Assembly: GCA_006384855.1 (NCBI GenBank)
Contig: VCJN01001387.1
Coordinates: forward strand, 1 to 64,000
Length of the DNA stretch: 64,000 nucleotides
Reading direction: 5' to 3'
Source: Tetraselmis striata
Lineage: Eukaryota > Chlorophyta > Chlorodendrophyceae > Chlorodendrales > Chlorodendraceae
This document shows positions 43,968 to 54,965 of the stretch, piece by piece. The notes beneath the pieces are model-generated. The model was not told the origin of the DNA. It did no database searches and was given only the letters and a program-made list of their open reading frames with translations. How positions within the stretch are numbered: position 1 is the stretch's first letter; each line of letters begins with the position of its first letter. The translations under genes were made by a program, and so were the position numbers.

Positions 43968-44931
43968 ATGAGCGCCGGGGAGATGTGCCTGCTACGCCCG
44001 CCCTGATGTTGCCTTCCAACCTGGGGAGTGCAGACGTGTGGTGAGCACCCGGTGATGCCCAACATTCCGGCATCGCGGCAGTGGAAACGCGGCATCAGCA
44101 GCATTGGCGCACTCGCGCCGCCGCCGCCAGCGCAGCCAAACGTGTACTATCAGGAGTACTGCGATCTATCGGGCCGCAAAGTACTTAGTGACATGTGTCA
44201 ACCCAATCTACAGTCCAATCTACTTTTAGATCGACGGCAGCATATCGCCGCATCGATCGCCATCGTCGAATCTTGTTCAAGTAGTATACAGAAGCAGTAC
44301 TGGGATATTGCCAGCGTCAGCATTCGCACTCAGCAGCTGACTGATGGCTGAAGCCGCAGATCCTGCTCACGTCGTCGCCTTCAATTTTCTACTCAGTGTT
44401 CTGTCGACGATTAGTCAGACTCACTTTGCTCAGCAGAATACACGAGGAAGTGAGCAAGAGCGCTGAAATGCGACTACTATCCCAACGCAAAATTCACCAT
44501 CAAGTAGCGGGATTTCTGTTGAATTTCGAGGAAGTTGCAGCTCCGCTGTTCCAGGCAATCCACAAATAACTTTCTCGTTGGAACTGCAATTTCCAATATC
44601 AGAAAAAGTGTTTCCCGGCTGATATGGTGTCTTGCTGATGACAGTGACACAGGTTATCAGTTTCACAATGCAACCTCCGCCTCTGCGGTGCCATGTTCAG
44701 TTTAAACTGGCTAACACAACAGTCCGCACGCAGGCCGACTCTCCTGAAAATAAGCGGCAGTTATCTTCTGGAAAGGTCCTTAGGACTGGCAGTGCAGCTT
44801 TCGGGAAGTCTTCAGATACGAAACATACCGACTGGAGTTTCCCATGCATGCTTTGATTAGGATTTGCAAAAAGAGAGGGATGACAATTGCGATGACAAAT
44901 CGGTCATTAGGCAATGAGCACACCATCGAGG
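43968..44931. other. No gene seen; spacer between TIC20 and the fusion gene
   Basis: About 960 bases with short ORFs only. It probably holds the TIC20 promoter at the left and the 3' untranslated region of the fusion gene at the right. Confidence 0.5.
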
Positions 44932-44936
44932 TTACA
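44932..44936 (-). terminator. TGTAA poly(A) signal of the NMT1-FolD-PCD fusion gene
   Basis: Minus-strand TGTAA lies 84 bases after the stop codon at 45020. Confidence 0.5.
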
Positions 44937-45019
44937 AATGATAAGCAAACCAGCAGCGCCGCCGGGGATGCCGCCTTCTGGCACATGCAGTCGTCAACTC
45001 CGTGGGGCCAGCCTGGCAG

Positions 45020-47538
45020 CTATACAGCCCCCAGGCGTTCCGCCAGTTCATCCACCAGGTGCGCCATCTCGATGTCCCGGTCAGTCAAGCGCCCCGCCGT
45101 CACAGAGCTAAACTCCACCATCACATGCCGGAAGTTGGTTAGCGCCATGTCAGGGTGGTGGTTCTGCTCCTCGGCGACCGCAGCCACGGCGCTCATCAGG
45201 CCTGCGGCAGACGCAAAGTCGGGCGTCACAAAGCTGCGGCGGATGCAGGGGGTGGCGCGCAGAGGCGCGCCCACCAGGCAGGCGGGACCCTCCTCTGGGC
45301 ACACATACGCCGAGCCGCCGGGTCGGGTGCCGAGCGCCCAGCCCGCCGGTGCGCCACCTGCTCGAACTAGGGCCGCACCGCTCACCTTGGAGCCGTTGGG
45401 GGCTGCCGCCTGGCCGCGCCGGTGGGCATTGGCCGCCACGGCGCGCAGCAGCACAGCCACTGGGATTGGCCCAACGCCGCCGGGACAGCCGACCAGCAGT
45501 GAGGCGCGTTGAGCGACGTCGCTGGCGACGTCGGGAAGCAGGATGGAGCGCGCCTCGTCAAAGGTGGTACCCACGTTGACGACCACCGCGCCGGGGCGCA
45601 CATGCTCTTGAGTGATGAGGCCAGGCACGCCGGCAGCGGAGATGACGATGTCTGCTGCAGCGCATAGCTCGCGCAGCGATGCCGCGGGCGTGGAGGCGGC
45701 GCAGACCGACACTGTGGCGCCGCGCGCCAGAAGTATCTGCGCCAGCGGGGCGCCGACCAGGCGGCCGCGGCCCACGAGCGCCACCTTGCGGCCGCGCAAC
45801 TGCACGCCGGCGCGGCGCAGGAGCTCCAGGCAGGCGGTGGGCGACACGGGCGCCGCGACAACAGCGTCGCCAGTCGGCGCTGGGAACATCAGGCCACCCA
45901 GCATCTCACGCTCGAGCGCGTCCACTCGCTTCTCGGGGTCGACGGCCTCCACTAGCGCATCATACGTGACGCCCTCCGGCAGCGGCATCTCCACCATGAT
46001 GGCATCCACGTCAGGGAGTCCGTTGAGCTCAGCCACCGCCGCCAGCGCATCCTCCTGCCCAGCAGTAGCATCCAGGCGGTGCAGCTGAACGTCCACACCC
46101 ACTGCTTCGCCGGCCACGTCCATGCAGTACCAGCTTGTTGCCTGCTTGGACCGAATCTGGCGGCAGGGCAGGCATCCCAGAATCACAAGCACTCAGTGCC
46201 TCAGCACAAGGACAGCCAATCTCTCGTGGATGAATATGAGCAACAATAGCGTCAACGGGTGATGGCACCAACCGGCATGCGGCGCACCTCTGCACGGCGG
46301 AAAGCCTCGACGGCATCCATGGTGCCAAAGCGAAGCACCGCCAGGCGCGGCTTGCGGCCAAACAGGCGCTCCGCCATGGCGGCGGATGCAGCGGCCTCTG
46401 CGCGGATGGACGAAGCGACGGCCATGCCGTCCACAGACACGCAGCCTCCGGTGCCTCCCGGCGTGGGGAACAGGCGAGCGGGCGCCCAGAAGGACAGGTC
46501 CGCCGAGGCGGCCACAGCCTCGCGGAAATGGGGCGCCGCAAGCCCAGCACCCACATAGTTGTCCACTGCATTGAGCCAGCGTGAAGGCTGGATGGTGCCC
46601 AGAGAGGAGGAGGCCGAGAGGCTAGGAGCGCCTGATGCCGGGCGGGGCGGCTTAAGGTAGGGCAGGAAGCGCAGCAGCACATCGCGGTGGTAGGCCAGCA
46701 CCTCCGGAGTCGGGTCCTCGGCTGTCATCATTGCTACAGCCTCGGCCGCGGCCTCTGGGTCTGCCGCTGCGCGCGCCCAGCCTTCATAGGTTGCCTCCAG
46801 GAAGTTACGCATCGGCGTGCGCAGCTCCTCGTTGGCAAGCGCAGAGTTTGATGCAAACACCACCTGCAAGCGTGGCAGGAGACCACGAAACGGGCCTCAG
46901 GTGAAGGCGACACCACTAGGAGGCTGCATCAGCGTTGCTTAAGTCGGCAATCAAAGCGCATGGCAACTCGTCAAGTACCTGCGCATAGCCGCGGTCATAG
47001 GGCTGCTGTCCAATTGGCAGCACGACCGGGAGCTGGCCGATCTTCTTGTGCAGGTCCACAACCTCCGTGGTGTCGTAGATCTGGATGGCATCCACCTTGG
47101 CGGCAAGGAGCTCCTGCTGCTTGCCCTCGTGCGTGACCTCCACAATGTTGAGGCCATGAAGGCCTGCTGCGGCCGCCATGCCCTCCAGCAGCGGCATCTC
47201 GTCGCGTGCCATGCCCACCCGCAACCCCTTGAGGTCCTCCAGACGTTCCAGCTTCACGCCGGGCATGGCGCCCAGCGCAAGCGGGGTCCGCTGCAGCATG
47301 GCCGATACCGCCTTCACTTTTGCGCCGTTGGACTGTGCGGCAATGAGCACTGTTGCATTGGGCGAACAAAAGTTAGTAGCTGGCTATGCAGACATAGCAT
47401 CGTCATCACCGCCGCTACCTTCACCAAATAAACATGATTCTGTGTATTGGCGTGCAATTGTTTGTTTAGTGTGTTTGCCACCCGCACGTGTACATGTCTC
47501 TGTGTGCAACTTCAGATGAATGCATGTGATGCATCCGC

Positions 47539-47579
<41 letters not shown>

Positions 47580-48170
47580 CGCCCCGCTCCCCCCCCCCCC
47601 TTCCCATTCCGATATTACAATGAATTGTACATACAATTGCACAGATAGGGTATAGTTGGACATTCCTTGCCTCATGCCTAACGGTGGTTTTTAAATAAGG
47701 CAGGGGCGAGATCGATTGTTGGGCCAAATTTGGGACAGATAGCACTCACCATTCTGCTCGGTGGTGCCAATCGCTAAAATCTTATTGCCCGCCTCGCGCT
47801 GAATCTTCTCCACCGCAGATACCTCGTCTCCGGGGCGACCGGGGCAGGGTGGCAGAATAGTGACATCCAGGCCACGCGCAGCGTAGATGCCCTCCGCCCA
47901 TGCAATCGCCACCCCTGCAAACTGGGATCCAAGGGTGTAGTCCGGCTGGAACACAATCTCGTGGCCGACGAGCTCTTTGGCCGCGAGGCTGCTGGACACC
48001 GCAGCGGGTTTGGCGGCGCTGGTCGCGAAGGAGGCCGCCGCAGCGCCGGCGAAGGAGGCCGCCGCATTGCGAGCGCTGGCAGCCTCGGCGCCCACATAGC
48101 TCATCGAGCCGATAAGGAGGGAGTTCATGGGGAAAATCCGGGAGACAAGGTTGCGGCTGAGGCAGGCCAT
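45020..48170 (-). CDS. Three-domain fusion: NMT1/SsuA-like, FolD-like, PCD-like
   Basis: Four exons in transcription order: 47750-48170, 46979-47349, 46288-46863, 45020-46141. Phases agree and give 829 residues. After an Ala/Ser-rich leader (about 1-65, organelle type), residues about 66-360 read as an NMT1/THI5/SsuA-type substrate-binding fold: EIVFQPDYTLGSQFAGVAIA, EGIYAARGLDVTI, LKGLRVGMARDE, GTIQPSRW. Residues about 405-690 are FolD-like (VSVDGMAVASSIR, MVEMPLPEG, VALVGRGRLVGAPLAQ, CPGGVGPIPVAVLL). Residues about 735-829 are PCD-like (FVTPDF, EEQNHHPD, RLTDRDIEMAHLVDELAERL). FolD normally interconverts methylene-, methenyl- and formyl-tetrahydrofolate; PCD dehydrates pterin carbinolamines. 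The FolD Tyr/Lys pair appears to read F/E, the Gln of VQLPLP reads E, and the third PCD His reads V, so function may have changed. The role and ligand of the whole are unknown. Confidence 0.8.
47541..47577. repeat. (CT)n microsatellite in intron 1 of the fusion gene
   Basis: A perfect CT run of about 16-18 units lies in the intron at 47350-47749. It is followed shortly by a C-run. Confidence 0.9.
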
Positions 48171-48787
48171 CTCAAGAAATCAGGACTTGCTGCCTCGCTT
48201 GGAACTTGAATGGGAGGGGCGCTCCTAAAACGTGGGGAGACATGTGCGGGGTGTTGGCTCAAAGACGACATACGGGACTAACTGCAGCGGGCCGAGCGCC
48301 CCCCGCCCCCCCCCCCCTCCCCCCCCCCCCCTCACCGACGCTGTCGTCCACGCCATTGTCGGTATAGCAACTGCATAATTCGTTCTCAACGTGAAAGGGG
48401 TTCACATATACGCGCAAGATGCGCCACGCGAGTTCTATGGCTTACCGGTGTCGAGAGGCGAGAGCAGTGGCACGCTGCCGGCGGCGCTGCACTCAAGACG
48501 AAGTGTTATTCTATGTACGTCGCGTCAGTTCGGCTCGCCGAGCTCCCAGGCACCGCAGATAAGACCGTGCTCCATGTGAAACGCTGATGCGCAGCTTGGC
48601 AGCAAGGTTGGAGCAGCGTTGAATAGAAAACAGCTGACAGCGAGGACAAGCAGCAATCTGGCCAGCAGTGGTTGCCTGGTACGGGTAACCTGGTAGTGGG
48701 AGTTGAACGATGGGCTTCACGCTGCCGGCGGCGTGAAGCCCGTGACAGTGACGCGCTGCGCGCGCGTGGAGCCGTCGGAACGCGCAT
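48171..48787. other. Spacer with C-runs and a small hairpin
   Basis: No gene seen. C-runs at about 48298-48332 lie where the fusion gene's leader or promoter should be. A perfect 11-base inverted repeat (GGGCTTCACGC and its complement, 48712-48722 and 48731-48741) lies just outside the fossil retroelement. Confidence 0.5.
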
Positions 48788-48901
48788 TTGAAGTTGAGTC
48801 TGGTTTTGCCAAAAAGGTCTTGCAGGCAGTTTTACACGGTCAAGAGCCGAAATTGGCAGGATGGTTTAGCGAAAGCGTGGAGGGAAAAACGGAGTCAGGG
48901 G

Positions 48902-49092
48902 GGGCGCTGCGTGGAACGCAGCGAAAACTGGAAGATGGCAGGCTCAGCTGTTATGGCTGCTTTTATGTCTACTCGTGCTGCACCTAAAAAAGGGCGCAAC
49001 GACAGGTGCCTAGTTCCCGTACCACTGAGCAGCACTTGTAGCTGAAAAGCGGTTAGGTCAAGGGAGGAAACCCCATAAACTAGTTTAGATCA
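48902..49092 (-). repeat. Long direct repeat of the fossil YR element, copy 1
   Basis: About 190 bases nearly identical to 51831-52020, running from GCGCTGCG to TAGTTTAGATCA on the plus strand. It is flanked on both sides by the 21-base word, as expected for an internal A2 block of a split repeat. Confidence 0.85.
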
Positions 49093-51830
49093 TTTCAAGT
49101 TGAGTCTGGTTTTGCCAGTCATGAGCGAACGGAGAGAGCGGTGGATTGACGGAGAAGGGGTAGCGCCAGGTCATGAAGGAGGCACCGGGAAGGCCACCGC
49201 TGCGGAGTCATGTTGGACTTGGAAGTGGCGGAGGGGGGCGATGTGGCTAAAGAAGAACCATGCGCCAGGTGAAGGAAGAACGTTGGGGTCGATGTAGTCC
49301 AGAACGACGTCAGAGTTAGTGGCCCAGCCGCCTTGATGGCGAATGTGGGACAATGGTACTCCAATGGCGTTGGCCGCAGACGCTGCTCCCTTGCGAAGGC
49401 TGTGTGAGGTCCAGGAAGTGCCGGCGGGAGGGGCAGCACCGACAAGACGGACGGTTGGTAGACAGCCATTCCGACATTGTAGCGGCAGTCCAAGGTTTTG
49501 ACTGCTCGCTCGGGGTGACCGCCCAGAAGTTAGTTTCAGCCAAGGCAGCAGTTACCAAGGGGACAGACTGTATTGTGTCGATGAAGTGGTGCATGAGACG
49601 TGCAACTCGGGGGTGCTCTGACACCGGAAGGAGAAGTACGCGCATGTCGTCGGGTCCCCGTCGGCCAGCGCGGCCTTTCTCGGATACACCCGCAGGGTAA
49701 TGTTGTAATCGTCGACATGCACATCCCGCACTCGGCAGGAGACGCCAGTAAGTCCTCTGGCAAAGAATAACATGAAGTTGACAACCGAGACCACGAGGGC
49801 TCGGAAGTCGTGTTGGTACTTTGGGGTCGGAGCAGACACAATCAGCTCGGCCTTTGTGACGAAGCGGTAAGCTACATCAGCAGGCAGTAGAACTCGCAAA
49901 GGGGCGGCTTCCAGACGGCGCTGCCGCAGCATCAGCCCACGCCTTGCCGAAGTGAGGTGTAGGCTGTCCTTGGCGATTAGGTCGAGGTTGTGCAGCTCGA
50001 AGAACGTGTTGATTGCAGACAGGTGGGGTTGCAGTGACTTAGCTCCAATGTGCCCTCGCTCACCAATCCAGACAACGTACCGGACGACAGTAGCAGTGGT
50101 CGCCTCCAGCGGGCTGATGTTCTCGGAGTCGTGGCAGAACTCCGCGAACTGAGACAGTCTGCCGGCGTAGCTCTTGAGTGTCTGAGAGGTGAGGGAGCCG
50201 CAGAGCAGGTTGAGTGTCCGTTGTCCTAGCTCGTTTGAGCCGAAAGCATCCTGCAGTCGAGATCGCAGTGAAGCAGCCCAGGGAGCGACAGCTTCGGGCT
50301 CGTCAATTACGTAAGTGCGTCGTTTTACCGACAGAGTTCCAGAGGTGCGACTACTGTTTGCAACGCAAAGGTCTCGGCAGCAGCGGTTAGATTCCCGGCG
50401 GTTGGCCGGTAGTTACTGGACGGGTTTGCAGAAGCACCAGTACGGGATTGCGGGGCTAGGTTCAGGTAGGAGGGCCGCCCCGCGCGCCCTTCGCGCTCGT
50501 AGCGCTTGTCACGCGCGTAACGTACACGCGCGAAGCTTGGTCGTTGCGAACCAGTTGTGACACGCAGTGTAACAACCGACGGACGCAGTGATGGAATGGT
50601 ACGGGAGGCGGTTGGTTGAGCCGCCATGTGCGGGTGTGCGGATGGTTGAGCCGCACTCGGTTGTAGCTGTAAAAAGCGCCGCACCGAGGAAGGTCTAAAT
50701 GAAGTCTGTAAGGTGGGGGGGTCAGGTCCTGACACATGGCGCTCATCCCGCCGTTGAGCTGCAAGGGTGCGCTTTGCGGCGGTCACCGAAAGGTGGCCTC
50801 GCAAGGCTCCAGCAGCTCCGACGAAAGGCGCCCCACACCGTCACTCGTGCTCACCTTCGCGGCCACGCCCGCGTCCACCGCCACGTCCTCGTCCACGTCC
50901 GCGACCCTCAGTTGCTGCCGCCACCCGAGCAGTAGCGGTTGCTTTGGCGCTGCTGGCCACCGTCGCCTCGAAGACGCGACGCTCGTAGTCCCTCATGAGG
51001 TCCCCTAAAATCGCGGAACCCAGATGCTGAGAAGCATGCTGAAAGTGCTGAGCTCGCAGCGCGTCCAGTACACCTTGGTCACCGTGCACACCCTTGACCT
51101 CATTAAGCCTCCGTAGGAAGGCCAAACGAAAGCGAAACGCCTTGTCGATGGCTTCGGCGTGGTTCCGAGCTCTCGCGAGGTAGGGGGTGAAGTCCTGATT
51201 TGCAGCAAGGACGTAAGGCAACATCTCGTCGAGAGCTACGAAATTGCGGCCATGTGGGCGCCGAAACACGACATCCATAGATACTCCTCCTGGGCCGGCA
51301 GACGCCGGTCATCCTGCTTGAGGTACTCGTTCGTTAGGTCGGTGCTCAGGGGGAAGAGTCCATGCACTCGGCTGACCGGTCGAGCGGCCTCGTAACCAGA
51401 CTCTGCCCTCTGCAGTAGTTCTGGCACCGCGAGGTAGTCATCCTCGTCACTCACGGATTTTGCTCCGACATGGCCGCTCTTGGCTAGCTCTAGCCAGTCG
51501 GGGCGCTCTGCGGCTCCCCCGCTGCCTGTTGGCTGTCCCGCGATGCGCTGCCCGGAACCGGAACCATGTGCTCCTTCTCCATCAACAACGCGCTCACGAG
51601 CCGTCAATTGGGCCATCGCTGTAGCAAGCTCTCGCAGTAATGTAGACTGGGCCTTCACGTCTGCGTGTAGCGACTCGCTCGAGCGTCGGCTCAACGACGG
51701 GTTCTTCTCCATCTGGCATGGTACCGCACGGGCGTACGGATGAGAATATCACACACGGGTGGTGAGCCGTGTGTGGTCTTGAACAACCTGGGGTGACCTT
51801 GCTCGCAACATGTTACGAGACAGTTTTAAC

Positions 51831-52020
51831 AGCGCTGCGCGGAACGCAACGAAAACTGGAAGATGGCAGGCTCAGTTGTTATGGCTGCTTTTATATATAC
51901 TCGTGCTGCACCCAAAAAAGGGCGCAACGACAGGTGCCTAGTTCCCGTACCACTGAGCAGCACTTGTAGCCGAAAAGCGGTTAGGTCAAGGGAGGAAACC
52001 CCATAAACTAGTTTAGATCA
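51831..52020 (-). repeat. Long direct repeat of the fossil YR element, copy 2
   Basis: The other copy of the 190-base block, at the outer (5' on the minus strand) end of the element. The adjoining Gag-like region begins about 120 bases inside it. Confidence 0.85.
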
Positions 52021-52110
52021 ATACGACTGCCGTACTACCTGTATACCGCACGGCGCAGTATGCTGTGTAGTTATAAAATCGTAGTAAAAGGAATGAGAGT
52101 AATTACTCAA

Positions 52111-52460
52111 ATGAGCTAGCTGCGAAAGGCGATCAGGAAACCACCCGAATAGGCAATATAAAACGTCCACTAAAGCAGTTGCGAGGTGGAAGCAGCACCA
52201 TAAGAGGGTGCGGAATGAGCACGGGCAAACGCATCAGACTTGGCCGTATGCACTCCGGCACTCCGGCAGAGAGAATGCCGCCCAAGGTACCATGCACGCA
52301 AGCTGAGACTCGCTGCAACAACCCCCGCCGCGTGCGCGACAGGTGATGGCGGAACTCAACGGGCTGGCTGGCAACAAAGTTTCGAAGAGCATGGACGGAC
52401 TGACCATGAAGGAAGAATGCATGTCGGGGCGGAAGTCCCGCCAGGGAAGTTACGCACATA
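52111..52460. repeat. Dispersed repeat family B, copy 1
   Basis: About 350 bases matching 61872-62202 from ATGAGCTAGCTG to CCAGGGAAGTT, with a few indels. No ORF is conserved between the copies, and no terminal inverted repeat or A tail is evident. It is a non-coding interspersed repeat of unknown class. Confidence 0.8.
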
Positions 52461-53591
52461 AAGTAACAACACGAAGATGTAGACCACCGTTAAAGCGGAT
52501 TTTCCGAGGCGGCCGCGGTCTTCAGAATGATTGACAGTCCTGATATTGAGTAGTCCTTACTATCATTTGATGCACCAGGGATAAGGACACTCGTCGGGGC
52601 TCAGCAGATTTAAGGATTAGCGACTAGTCTTCGCTAAAAAGCAAGCAGAAAAGTGTTTATGCACGTGGTACCAGCGTGGCATGGCGTCGCCATTACTTAC
52701 TAGTTGGATATATAGTACCCATAGATTTATGAATATCGACCATGATCACAGAATATCATTATACATTGCAATGGGCCATCATAACTTGATTTGTTGTTTC
52801 AGCTGCCTTTTTCTCCCATTAAAGGTGGGAGTAAAACCGGATATATCGGCAAAACAAGATGATGAATCCCAAACAGTACTTAACATTGTACGTACTGGAG
52901 AAGCCGTAGCGACGCGTACGGCAGCGCATGGCCCCATATGTTTGCGTGCGCGCTATCCTTGGCGGCGCCACGTCGGTTTTAGAGGCTCCATTCGACACAC
53001 CCGCCGCAGAACCTTGACCGCGGGCCGCCATTGTGCATCACGACATGACAACACACCCACTCGCACAGCAACCACCCCCACCGCCATGCTGCCCTTGAAA
53101 CTGATTGGTGCCGATATGTCAGTATGAGTGAGCGTAAGCATTGACAACATGCGTCCATTCAAGCTGCCGTGGAGGAACGCGACGGAGTTTGGCCCGACGG
53201 TGACGACACACTCGGAGGTTCTGTTGGTATTGTCATGCGTTGTCTTGCCCCCGCCTCCCTATCCCTTAGCGTTGCGTTGGCTACCGCGTTGGCTACCGCT
53301 TCACGCTACGACGATGCCGTTGTTATGGTCGCCATGACTGTCCCAAAGAACACCGCCGCCGACACCGCGCAAGATTGCACTGCATTTATTGACGTAACCC
53401 TCTCCGACACGCTGGAAACGCTTGAGGTGGCTTTCCTCCACTTTACGACTAGTACCCTTCCGGTAGAGGCGGGCGGCCCGACGCCGGTAGGTGAACCCTA
53501 TGTTGCGTATGATGACGGTACATCATCTTGCAGCCGCCACATCTTGCAGCCGCCACCTACCCACGCGGCACGCCGGTGACCCCGATAGTTT
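52461..53591. other. Gene-poor stretch; one weak plus-strand ORF
   Basis: The frame at 53169-53579 (137 codons) contains sensible-looking pieces such as GIVMRCLAPASLSLS and FIDVTLSDTLETLEVAF but matches no family known to me. It could be an exon of the same unknown gene as the ORF at 53592. Nothing else is recognised. Confidence 0.25.
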
Positions 53592-53788
53592 GTCGAGGAA
53601 GAAGAGACACGACTTCAACGATATAGTAGACTGGCTTGGGTCTATGGGAGTCGGGTGGACGGCCGATACATCGACGGAACAAGGTCGGACGTGACTTTAT
53701 GCAGCATGCGCAACTCGCGCTATCCCGGTGCAACTCACCTGAGAATAACAAAAGACGGCGTGGTATTGGCGCAGCTGAAAAAGCCCCC
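53592..53788 (+). CDS. Unrecognised exon-like ORF fragment
   Basis: An open frame with protein-like text (VDGRYIDGTRSDVT, SRYPGATHLRITKDGVVLA) starts just after a possible AG acceptor and ends in a C-run at 53785. The pattern DG, then N/S-R-P, then H-x-R-I, then DG-V-V-x-A is loosely like the C-terminal part of a SET domain, but the core NHS motif is not there. No downstream exon was found. It may be a gene fragment. Confidence 0.25.
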
Positions 53789-54501
53789 CCCCCCCCCCCC
53801 CCCCCCTCCCCCCCCCCCCAAACTGTCTAGAACGGCTCTTCGGCAAGCTTGAAATGGGCAAGCACGCAGACGAGCCGGATCCCGGTAGAGCTGCGAACAG
53901 GCTACACAAGCTGCTCCGCGGCAACGGCAACTAGACGACGAACGGCAAATGGACCATCTATCTTGTTCGCTCACCTCAATGCCCTCGAAGCTGCGATGTC
54001 GGCGTACGATAGGTAGGCTTCGGCCGGGAGGGCAAGGGTTTAACAGTTCCACACTATAATCATGTAGTTTTTCTCACTCATCGTCGAAACGTGTTCCGCT
54101 TAACCGCGCTTACCGAATAGTAAGTGCAAGTAAAGCATGTATGTAGCAAGCTTAACACCGCCTAACTGGTAAGCACCGTTGTAGTTTATTTCAGGCTAGA
54201 TGTATGTGTACGGCAGCGATGTCTTGCGCTGAGTAGTAATAGAGAGTAGAGTGACAAGTAGCTTAGTAAACTGCGGGGGCTTGCCCAACAACTCGTGAGA
54301 GAAGCAGTCCGGCACATCTTCGTAGCGCTTGTCATCCTCGGTACCATGCTCGCCGTACTCAACCTCGCCGCCACTACCTTAGAAGGGCACAGAGCAACAC
54401 CACAATTAGCAACAAGTAGACGGGATAGGGTGTTGTCCGGTAAGTGCACCGCAGTGGGCGCGCGATGCGGATTGTGGCAGCAAATGTGAAATACGACTTA
54501 C

Positions 54502-54965
54502 CTCTTTGGCACCGCCTTCAACAACGCCTTGAAGGCGCGGTTCCCGTTCCTCCTCTCCCTCATGTCCCTCCTCCTCTCCCCCCGTCTCGTCCTCGTCGCT
54601 GCCGTTGAGGCTGGAGAGAAATCCAGTATGTTCGCGTTATTCGCCGTCGCCCTCCCAAAGGCATCGTCGTCAGCAATAGCCATACCCCGCTCCGCCCTCT
54701 GCTCATCACCGTCCGCCCGAACCTTCGTGAAAGGACTACCAGCCGGGCTCTGGGCCATGCCCCCGTCGCTGCCAGCCGTATCGTCGATGTCCATATCATC
54801 GCCGCCAAACCCGTCCGAGATATACTGTCTAACTGATGGAAATACCGACGAATTACTAGGACGCGCACAACCGGCAGTTGCATCCCGCGCGTACTGTGAG
54901 AGCGGACGACACACCACGTGGTTACCTATTATTGGTGAAGAGGTGTGCTGGGTGGGAGGCGACAA
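54502..54965 (-). CDS. Hypothetical protein, acidic, possibly the first exon
   Basis: About 154 residues starting MSPPTQHTSSPIIGN. An acidic middle (DGFGGDDMDIDDTAGSDGG) is followed by a strongly basic tail (RTRRGERRRDMRERR, then FKALLKAVPK). The frame ends at a perfect GTAAGT donor, so this may be the first exon of a spliced gene. The continuation is not identified. Composition suggests a disordered nuclear or nucleic-acid-binding region. The plus strand is also open here. Confidence 0.35.

Larger units (their letters stand above)
48788..52020 (-). mobile_element. Fossil tyrosine-recombinase (DIRS-like) retroelement with split direct repeats
   Basis: Treated as a fossil. On the minus strand the order is a repeat block of about 190 bases (51831-52020), a Gag-like region with a Glu/Arg/Gly-rich tail (about 50840-51712), a tyrosine recombinase region (about 49120-50320), a 21-base word (49097-49117), a second copy of the 190-base block (48902-49092), and the 21-base word again (48789-48809). 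This B-ORFs-A-B-A order is the split direct repeat layout of PAT/kangaroo-type DIRS elements. The recombinase C-terminus shows HSLRKGAASAA and GGWATNSD. No reverse transcriptase or RNase H is seen. It is shortened and looks broken, with a few breaks. The two long repeats differ at only a few positions, which suggests a fairly young insertion. Confidence 0.7.

Noticed and set aside
46916-46978. Continuation of the NMT1-like frame (LDELPCALIADLS)
   Set aside because: A CAG|GTACTTG donor precedes it, and splicing there joins RGYAQ to VVFASNSA in phase, which suits the family better.
53592-53788. SET-domain methyltransferase
   Set aside because: The resemblance is loose, the core NHS and catalytic Tyr regions are missing, and no flanking exon supports it.
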